Source: CAYVAP01 sp964343195 (lineage in GTDB: Bacteria; Bacteroidota; Bacteroidia; J057). From it: DNA of 11,017 bases. Location: the NCBI GenBank assembly GCA_964343195.1, contig CAYFIR010000169.1:1-11017 (forward strand), in the 5' to 3' direction. Positions 5,947-11,017 of this stretch are shown here, in pieces. Every line of letters begins with the position of its first letter. Within the stretch, counting starts at the first letter, position 1. A program made the position numbers and the translations under genes. Below the pieces are notes generated by a model that was not told the origin of the DNA, did no database searches, and worked only from the letters and a program-made list of their open reading frames with translations.

Positions 5947-7403
5947 AGTTTACGGAACTGGAGCTGGACTTTGGACTACACGACGGGATTGCGTCCCTGG
6001 GATTTGAGGAGATGACGCCTGTACAGGAGCAAGCCATCCCCCTGGTACAACAAGGCAAAGACCTCATCGCCTGTGCCCAAACAGGTACAGGGAAGACCGC
6101 TGCTTACCTGATCCCCTCCATCGACAACCTGTTGCTCAAGGGAGGCAAGGGCACACGTGGCCTCATCCTCGCCCCTACGCGAGAACTGGCCAATCAGATC
6201 GATCAGAACATCGAAGCACTGAGCTACTTCACCGGGGTGACCTCGGTCCCCGTCATTGGAGGAAAAAGCTCATCGGACTTTGACCGGCAGAAATTCGCCC
6301 TGGAAAATGGCGCCGACATCGTCGTGGCCACCCCCGGACGACTGCTGATATACCTGTCCCTGGGAACCATCGACTTCAGCCAGATACAGTTTCTGATTCT
6401 GGACGAAGCTGACAAGATGCTGGACATGGGCTTCCATGCCGATATCATCAAGATCGCCGGATTCCTACCCAAAGAGCGACAGACCCTGATGTTTTCAGCG
6501 ACCATGCCACGGAAGATACGCGAACTGGCCAAGGAAATCCTGATCGACCCTTCAGAGATCAACCTGAACCTCGCCAAGCCAGCCGAAGGCATCAACCAGA
6601 TGGCTTTCTCGGTATATGATAGCCAGAAAATTCCGCTGATCGAACATCTGCTTTCGACACGGGAAGTGGAAAGCATGATCATCTTTGCCTCCAGCAAGCT
6701 CAACGTGGACCGCATCACCGCACAGCTCAAAAAGCTCAAGTACAACGTCGAGGCCATGCACTCCGACAAGGAGCAGGAAGAGCGGCAGGCAGCGCTACGA
6801 AAATTCAAGAACCGCGAATTTCAGATCCTGGTAGGCACCGACGTACTGGCCCGAGGTATCGACATTGACAACCTCAGCCACGTCCTGAACTTTGATGTCC
6901 CTCGCGATGCCGACGATTATGTGCACCGGGTAGGTCGTACCGCCCGTGCAAGTGCAACGGGTGAAGCCATCACCTTTATCAGCCCGACCGATCAGCAGAG
7001 GTTTGCCCGAATCGAGGCACTGATCGAGGCCGAGGTTCCCAAGCCTGAAGTCCCGGAAAAACTGGGGGAAACCCCAGCCTACGATCCGCGCCGAAACCGA
7101 GGCGGTGGACGCAGTGGAGGAGGCAGCCGCAAGGGTGGTGGAGGAAATAGCCGTCATAAAGGGGGGAACAATTCCCGCAACCGAAATTCCAAAGGCCCGC
7201 GTAACGACAAGCCAAGAGGAGACAGGCCCAGACAGGACAGGCAGGGAGGCGGAGAAAATTCGGACAGAAAGGAAGGTTCAAGTGACAACGCCAAAAAGCG
7301 GCGCTCAAGAAATCGCAACCGCAAGAGAGGAGGTCAAAATCGCGACGGCAATAACTCCTCTGGAGACCAGCCACAAAACCCAAGACCTCCTTCCCAATCG
7401 TAA
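5943..7403 (+). CDS. DEAD-box RNA helicase, RhlE-like
   Basis: This 486-residue ATP-dependent RNA helicase has all core motifs in order: Q motif (FEEMTPVQ, 21-28), Walker A AQTGTGKT (45-52), PTREL (78-82), TPGR (130-133), DEAD (154-157), SAT (185-187), the second RecA domain with IIFAS (246-250), TDVLARGIDI (299-308) and HRVGRTAR (328-335). From about residue 385 the protein is a disordered basic tail rich in Gly, Arg, Asn and Lys, of the RNA-binding kind often found on RhlE/CsdA-type helicases. Likely roles are remodelling of structured RNA, ribosome assembly or cold adaptation; the sequence does not choose. Translation probably restarts at the ATGA overlap with the MazG-like gene. The GNAT gene follows after 14 bp. 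RhlE is the closest well-known subfamily, assigned from motif pattern only. Confidence 0.95.
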   Translation: MKFTELELDFGLHDGIASLGFEEMTPVQEQAIPLVQQGKDLIACAQTGTGKTAAYLIPSIDNLLLKGGKGTRGLILAPTRELANQIDQNIEALSYFTGVTSVPVIGGKSSSDFDRQKFALENGADIVVATPGRLLIYLSLGTIDFSQIQFLILDEADKMLDMGFHADIIKIAGFLPKERQTLMFSATMPRKIRELAKEILIDPSEINLNLAKPAEGINQMAFSVYDSQKIPLIEHLLSTREVESMIIFASSKLNVDRITAQLKKLKYNVEAMHSDKEQEERQAALRKFKNREFQILVGTDVLARGIDIDNLSHVLNFDVPRDADDYVHRVGRTARASATGEAITFISPTDQQRFARIEALIEAEVPKPEVPEKLGETPAYDPRRNRGGGRSGGGSRKGGGGNSRHKGGNNSRNRNSKGPRNDKPRGDRPRQDRQGGGENSDRKEGSSDNAKKRRSRNRNRKRGGQNRDGNNSSGDQPQNPRPPSQS

Positions 7404-7407
7404 TCCC

Positions 7408-7411
7408 GGAG
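7408..7411 (+). promoter_or_regulatory. Shine-Dalgarno-like GGAG before GNAT gene
   Basis: GGAG lies 6 bp before the ATG at 7418, in the 14-bp gap after the helicase stop codon. It supports the choice of this start and is one of the few Shine-Dalgarno-like sites in the window. Confidence 0.45.
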
Positions 7412-7417
7412 TATACC

Positions 7418-7846
7418 ATGCCATTCGTACATCTCGTCCCGCTGGATCGATACAACTGGGAGGAAGTCATTGACCTGCAATTAAGCCCAGACCAACAGGC
7501 GTTCATACCCGGTACACTTTACTCATTGGCACAGGCCAAGTTTGAGAACCTGACTCCCCTCGGAATCATGGCTGACAGCCGCATGGTGGGCCTTGTGATG
7601 TATGGCGAGTTTGGCGGAATCTGCTGGATCAGCCGCATCATGATCGACTACGATCATCAGCGACAGGGTATTGGGCGCGAGGCCATGCAGGAGTTACTCA
7701 CCTCCCTCAAACGCAATATTTCCTGCAAGGAAATCCGGACCAGCCACGCCATTAACAACTACGCAGCAGCGGATTTTTTCTCAGCCCTCGGCTTCAAACC
7801 TGTCGCCGATCCCCTGGAAGATGAGGTGGTAATGACGCTGGGGTAG
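7418..7846 (+). CDS. GNAT family N-acetyltransferase
   Basis: This 142-residue protein is a Gcn5-related acetyltransferase that would move an acetyl group from acetyl-CoA to a small-molecule or protein amine. The acetyl-CoA binding motif A is clear: ISRIMIDYDHQRQGIGREAM (71-90), with QRQGIG (81-86) forming the pyrophosphate loop. NNYAAADFFSALGF (113-126) is the usual motif B region. The N-terminal part (DLQLSPDQQAFI, GTLYSLAQA) resembles the BltD/PaiA-like polyamine acetyltransferase branch, so spermidine-type substrates are a reasonable but unproven guess. It follows the helicase by 14 bp and probably ends the transcription unit that begins with the M42 peptidase. Confidence 0.88.
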   Translation: MPFVHLVPLDRYNWEEVIDLQLSPDQQAFIPGTLYSLAQAKFENLTPLGIMADSRMVGLVMYGEFGGICWISRIMIDYDHQRQGIGREAMQELLTSLKRNISCKEIRTSHAINNYAAADFFSALGFKPVADPLEDEVVMTLG

Positions 7847-8318
7847 TTGCCCAAACGTTCGAAGTTTGGCATTGGCAAGCCTTCGATTTTTGTTGATTGA
7901 GGGCCACAATGCAGGCCATGCCTTCGCTCACCTCTCCATGCACTCAAGTTTCAGGCAGCCTGTCTGCATGTAATATCTCCCCTTATCCTATCCCAAAACC
8001 CATCTGAGAATTACGTTGCTTGGGAAAATTCTAATTTCTCTAACCGATTCTACAGACAGGTACTTATCTGCCCGCCCTATTCAACCTTTTACCTTCCCAG
8101 GTGTATTTAAACCAGGCTTTGGTAGGATTGATGAACTTGAAACTCCCCCCAAAAGACGTAACTTACCCCGTCAAACCCACAATTATTTTGGCTCTGAAAG
8201 GGCCACTTTGGGAAAAGTTTTCGTTTACAAACAACAATTCTGACAAAGGGACAGTTATCAACCCACGCGTTCCAATCAACAGGTATTTTTTGCTATACCC
8301 ATAACCTAAAGGCTCGAC
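7847..8318. other. Gene-free 470-bp region upstream of dxs
   Basis: No credible gene is seen; the overlapping short plus-strand frames at 8016-8304 and the minus-strand one at 8163-8414 lack family motifs or sensible starts. The left end holds the GNAT terminator. Near 7937-7970 CATGCA and TGCATG can pair around a smaller CAGG / CCTG hairpin (7952-7962), the only extra folding signal noticed. The remaining ~340 bp before dxs is AT-richer than the flanking genes and presumably carries the dxs promoter and leader, but I found no full TTG / TAnnTTTG pair at standard spacing. Confidence 0.5.
7849..7891 (+). terminator. Probable terminator after GNAT gene
   Basis: Two overlapping hairpins start 2 nt after the GNAT stop codon. 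GCCCAAAC (7849-7856) can pair with GTTTGGC (7864-7870) with one bulged base, and CGAAG (7860-7864) can pair with CTTCG (7881-7885), directly followed by ATTTTT (7886-7891). The second hairpin plus T-run has the form of a modest intrinsic terminator. Confidence 0.45.
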
Positions 8319-10232
8319 ATGGTCAAAATAGAACCAGGCAAATTGCTGGCCCAAGTGAACACACCGGCCGATCTTCGTAAACTCGAGGAAGACCAACTTT
8401 ACCAGTTTACTCAAGAGTTACGGGATTTCATCATCTCCACTGTGTCCGTAAACGGAGGACACTTTGGCGCTAGCCTGGGGGTGGTAGAACTTACTACCGC
8501 ACTGCATTATGTATATAATACTCCGGTAGATCAGCTGATCTGGGACGTAGGCCATCAGGCTTACGGCCATAAAATCATCACCGGTCGCCGCGAAGAATTT
8601 CATACCAATCGCCGCTACGGAGGTCTGGCAGGATTTCCCAATCGTGCCGAGTCTGAATATGACACCTTTGGGGTAGGCCACTCCTCCACCTCTATTTCGG
8701 CTGCAGTGGGAATGGCCATAGCCAATCAGTACCAAGAGGATCCACGCAAGGTAGTAGCGGTTATTGGCGACGGAGCGATGACAGGAGGAATTGCATTTGA
8801 AGCATTGAACCACGGTGGTTGGGCCAAATCTGACGTCCTGGTAGTCCTCAATGATAACAACATGTCCATCGACCCCAACGTAGGGGCGCTCAAGGAGTAC
8901 CTGACCGACATTACCGCTTCTCACACCTACAATAAGCTTCGTGATGAGGTGTGGAGAATGCTGGGAAAACTGGACAGTATGGGCCAGAAAGCCCGTGGTA
9001 TGGCGAGAAAACTGGAACAGGCCCTGACTGCTGCCTCCAGACCCGGAATGTTGTTCGAGGCCCTGGGTTACCGCTATTTCGGACCGATTGATGGGCACGA
9101 TATCAACCACCTGGTACGCGTAATGGATGACCTGAAGGATATCCCGGGCCCCAAGCTCCTGCACTGCGTGACCGTTAAGGGAAAAGGATATGAACTCGCC
9201 GAGAAAGACCAAACCAAGTGGCACGCTCCCGGCCTGTTTGACAAAGTGACAGGGGAAATTCTCAAGTCGAAGCCCGATACTCCTCAGCCTCCAAAATATC
9301 AGGAAGTTTTTGGTCGGACCATTATCGAACTCGCTGAAGCTGACGAAAAAATCACCGGTGTTACTCCCGCCATGCCAAGTGGGTGTAGCCTGAAATACAT
9401 GATCGCAGAGATGCCCGACCGCGCTTTTGACGTGGGCATAGCCGAGCAACACGCAGTGACCTTCTCTGCTGGTATGGCGACCCAGGGCCTGAAGGTATTC
9501 TGTAATGTGTACTCAACCTTCATGCAGCGAGCTTACGATCAGGTGATCCACGACGTAGCACTACAAAAGCTACCAGTGGTGTTTTGCCTGGACCGTGCCG
9601 GACTGGCCGGAGCTGACGGCGCGACCCATCATGGTGCGTACGATCTGGCTTATTTCCGCAGCATCCCTGAGATGGTAGTTTCCGCCCCGATGAACGAGGC
9701 AGAGCTCCGCAACCTGATGCTAACCGCCTCCAAGTGGCAGGAAGGGCCATTCTCCATCCGCTATCCTCGTGGTCAGGGCGTGATGGTCGATTGGCAGACT
9801 CCTATGGAGATGGTTGAGGTAGGTAAAGGCCGCAAGATCAGCGACGGAGAACAGGTAGCCATTCTGACCATCGGGCATCCTGGCAACTTTGCCGTTAACG
9901 CGATCGAAGAACTGGCAACAGAAGGCATTCGTCCGGCACATTACGACATGCGATTTGTGAAGCCGCTGGATGGAGAGATGCTGGAAGAAATATTCACCCG
10001 CTTTGACAAGGTCATCACCGTAGAAGACGGAGCCCTGATGGGTGGATTTGGCTCTGCTGTAATCGAATGGATGGTGGATCACAGTCACGCCGCCAAAGTG
10101 GTGCGTCTGGGAATTCCCGACCGCTTTGTCGAGCATGGAACCCAAAAAGAATTGTGGGCTGAGTGTGGCTATGATAAGAATGCCATCGTTTCAGCCGTTA
10201 AAGACCTGGTAACCTCGACCGTCATGATCTGA
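8319..10232 (+). CDS. dxs: 1-deoxy-D-xylulose-5-phosphate synthase
   Basis: This 637-residue cytoplasmic enzyme condenses pyruvate and glyceraldehyde-3-phosphate with loss of CO2, using thiamine diphosphate and Mg2+; it is the first step of the MEP isoprenoid pathway and also feeds thiamine and pyridoxal synthesis. Visible landmarks are GGHFGASLG (46-54) with an active-site His at 48, DVGHQAYGHKI (76-86), the ThDP/Mg motif GDGAMTGG (150-157) ending at NDNN (178-181), the catalytic Glu376 in AEQHAV (375-380), and DRAGLAGADGATHHGAYD (425-442). The C-terminal transketolase-like domain (about 505-630) is complete. Length is normal for the family. The start at 8319 gives the expected N-terminus; no strong Shine-Dalgarno sequence precedes it. 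It is preceded by a long gene-free leader and followed by a strong hairpin, so it is probably transcribed alone. Confidence 0.97.
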   Translation: MVKIEPGKLLAQVNTPADLRKLEEDQLYQFTQELRDFIISTVSVNGGHFGASLGVVELTTALHYVYNTPVDQLIWDVGHQAYGHKIITGRREEFHTNRRYGGLAGFPNRAESEYDTFGVGHSSTSISAAVGMAIANQYQEDPRKVVAVIGDGAMTGGIAFEALNHGGWAKSDVLVVLNDNNMSIDPNVGALKEYLTDITASHTYNKLRDEVWRMLGKLDSMGQKARGMARKLEQALTAASRPGMLFEALGYRYFGPIDGHDINHLVRVMDDLKDIPGPKLLHCVTVKGKGYELAEKDQTKWHAPGLFDKVTGEILKSKPDTPQPPKYQEVFGRTIIELAEADEKITGVTPAMPSGCSLKYMIAEMPDRAFDVGIAEQHAVTFSAGMATQGLKVFCNVYSTFMQRAYDQVIHDVALQKLPVVFCLDRAGLAGADGATHHGAYDLAYFRSIPEMVVSAPMNEAELRNLMLTASKWQEGPFSIRYPRGQGVMVDWQTPMEMVEVGKGRKISDGEQVAILTIGHPGNFAVNAIEELATEGIRPAHYDMRFVKPLDGEMLEEIFTRFDKVITVEDGALMGGFGSAVIEWMVDHSHAAKVVRLGIPDRFVEHGTQKELWAECGYDKNAIVSAVKDLVTSTVMI

Positions 10233-10255
10233 GTTTATCCGGTTTAGCAAACCTT

Positions 10256-10285
10256 AAACCCGGGACCTCTGGTTCCGGGTTTTCT
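10256..10285 (+). terminator. Strong dxs terminator, possibly bidirectional
   Basis: AAACCCGGGACC (10256-10267) pairs with GGTTCCGGGTTT (10271-10282) around the loop TCT. The 12-bp stem has a single G-U wobble. It is followed on the plus strand by TCTTT, and it begins 23 bp after the dxs stop codon. The T-tail abuts the TAA stop codon of the convergent nuoC, so the same stem may also end nuoC transcription from the other side, although the minus-strand tail (AAGGTTT) is less T-rich. Confidence 0.88.
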
Positions 10286-10807
10286 TTATGTTGAGGGGTC
10301 AGAACCCTCTTGCCCGTCTTGGTACTCGATGGGGATGTCGTGATAGGTATCCTGGTTTTCGTAATCCTTGCGCAGGGGATGCCCTTCCCAATCGGCAGGC
10401 ATCAGAATGCGACGCAAATCGGGATGACCAGTGAATGGGATGCCGATCAGGTCGTAGGCTTCTCGCTCGTGCCAGTCAGCAGCTCGCCATACGTTGCTAA
10501 CAGAGGGTACCGGGTCAGGGTTTTGACGACTGATTCTGACCTTCAGGACAAGTTGATGCTCATGAATCAGGGAACCCAGGTGATATACTACTCCAAGGGC
10601 ATTTTCTTTTTCGCCGTAGTCCACCCCGGAGAGGTTGTGTAGAAAGTCAAACAAAAGAGAGTCCTCATTCCGCAGGTACAGGCAGACCTCTGCCAGTCGT
10701 CCAGTCGCTAGCTGTAGCCAGGGTTGACTGGACCCAGCATCCTGGTTTTCAATCACTTCTGCACCAAATTTCTCTCCTATTAGCTGCTGAACTTCTGCGA
10801 ATGTCAT
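10286..10807 (-). CDS. nuoC: NADH-quinone oxidoreductase subunit C
   Basis: This 173-residue protein is the 30-kDa subunit (NuoC) of the peripheral arm of respiratory complex I, which passes electrons from NADH to quinone while pumping ions. The family signature is complete: EREAYDLIGIPFTGHPDLRR followed by ILMPADWEGHPLRKDYE (about residues 114-150). The N-terminal half (FLHNLSGVDYGEKENALGVV) also fits. The start was set at the ATG at 10807 (MTFAEVQQLIGEKFG); the open frame continues to 10864 but the extra 19 residues do not look like the family's N-terminus and overlap a good -7 promoter box. Unusually, no nuoD follows (dxs converges directly) and no nuoB is recognisable in the 210 bp upstream, so the gene seems to stand apart from the usual nuo operon. 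Confidence 0.93.
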   Translation of the reverse strand: MTFAEVQQLIGEKFGAEVIENQDAGSSQPWLQLATGRLAEVCLYLRNEDSLLFDFLHNLSGVDYGEKENALGVVYHLGSLIHEHQLVLKVRISRQNPDPVPSVSNVWRAADWHEREAYDLIGIPFTGHPDLRRILMPADWEGHPLRKDYENQDTYHDIPIEYQDGQEGSDPST

Positions 10808-10823
10808 GAACCTGATTTTGAGA

Positions 10824-10831
10824 CAAAGATA
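10824..10831 (-). promoter_or_regulatory. nuoC promoter -7 box (TATCTTTG)
   Basis: On the minus strand TATCTTTG fits the Bacteroidota TAnnTTTG consensus at every fixed position. It lies 16 bp upstream of the nuoC start codon, implying a very short 5' leader. A TTG at standard -33 spacing is not obvious, so the upstream half is weak. The box supports nuoC having its own promoter and the start at 10807. Confidence 0.5.
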
Positions 10832-10864
10832 ATCCGGGAATGTAATTAATGCCGCATCAGGCAA

Positions 10865-11017
10865 CTATCCTGACCTCATTTAACGTCAGTTTCGGGCTTT
10901 ATTTCTCATAAGCGACTGGTTACCAGTGTGGTGTCGCCTTCAGCGGGACCTCCTTTCTTTCATAGGTCCGCAAATAGCTATTTAATAAAAAGCGACTTTG
11001 GGATGGTGGAAGAACCT
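10865..11017. other. Right edge, no clear gene
   Basis: No recognisable gene. On the minus strand one frame is open from the window edge (11017) for 31 codons to a TAA at 10920-10922, ending in the peptide YERKEVPLKATPHW; I cannot match it to a family, and a frame this short is often open by chance. The stop lies in a short palindrome, ACTGGT-T-ACCAGT (10915-10927), nested in a GCGAC / GTCGC stem (10912-10916 with 10933-10937), which could be a transcript-end hairpin if that frame is the end of a real gene. Confidence 0.3.

Noticed and set aside
8418..9452. 344-codon open frame antisense to dxs
   Set aside because: It lies wholly opposite the intact, motif-complete dxs gene and gives a Cys/His/Val-rich peptide without family features; codon bias of dxs explains the open antisense frame.
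1..11017. Inverted 13-mer at the window ends (3-15 and 10980-10992)
   Set aside because: CTTTTTATTAAAT and its complement are low-complexity AT sequence, and window edges are arbitrary; no transposase or target duplication supports an element.

Overview
The window looks like a chromosomal segment from a member of the Bacteroidota, probably of the Saprospiria/Lewinella type; the phylum is much better supported than the lower rank. The reasons are a protein with a C-terminal type IX secretion (T9SS) sorting domain, a DUF3857-type protein, signal peptides ending in Ala-Gln, mostly absent Shine-Dalgarno sequences, a TAnnTTTG-type -7 promoter box before nuoC, and intergenic simple tandem repeats.

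Layout. Positions 1-524 hold no convincing gene but contain two copies of a ~47-bp direct repeat. From 525 to 4369 four genes lie on the minus strand: a secreted T9SS-sorted modular protein (525-2348), a truncated DUF3857-family gene (2480-3079), and two exported single-domain rhodaneses (3233-3751 and 3917-4369). The rhodaneses are separated by a 7-unit GGTATGCA tandem array and three inverted CATACC motifs. From 4463 to 7846 four genes run on the plus strand and could form one transcription unit: M42 metallo-aminopeptidase, MazG-like nucleotide pyrophosphohydrolase, DEAD-box RNA helicase with a basic Gly/Arg/Asn-rich tail (4-bp ATGA overlap with the MazG-like gene), and a GNAT acetyltransferase. 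After a 470-bp gene-free leader comes dxs (8319-10232), the entry enzyme of the MEP isoprenoid pathway. A strong hairpin terminator separates dxs from a convergent nuoC (10286-10807, minus), a complex I subunit that is not next to nuoB or nuoD here.

Functionally this is mostly housekeeping: peptide turnover, nucleotide-pool sanitation, RNA remodelling, isoprenoid synthesis and respiration, next to a small exported set (T9SS cargo, DUF3857 remnant, two periplasmic or surface sulfur-transfer domains). I see no phage, transposase, toxin-antitoxin, CRISPR or defence system and no clear new multi-gene system. The points most worth a second look are the repeat array between the rhodaneses, the truncated DUF3857 gene whose stop codon lies in one arm of an 11-bp inverted repeat, the 11-bp perfect hairpin after the first rhodanese, and the stand-alone nuoC.
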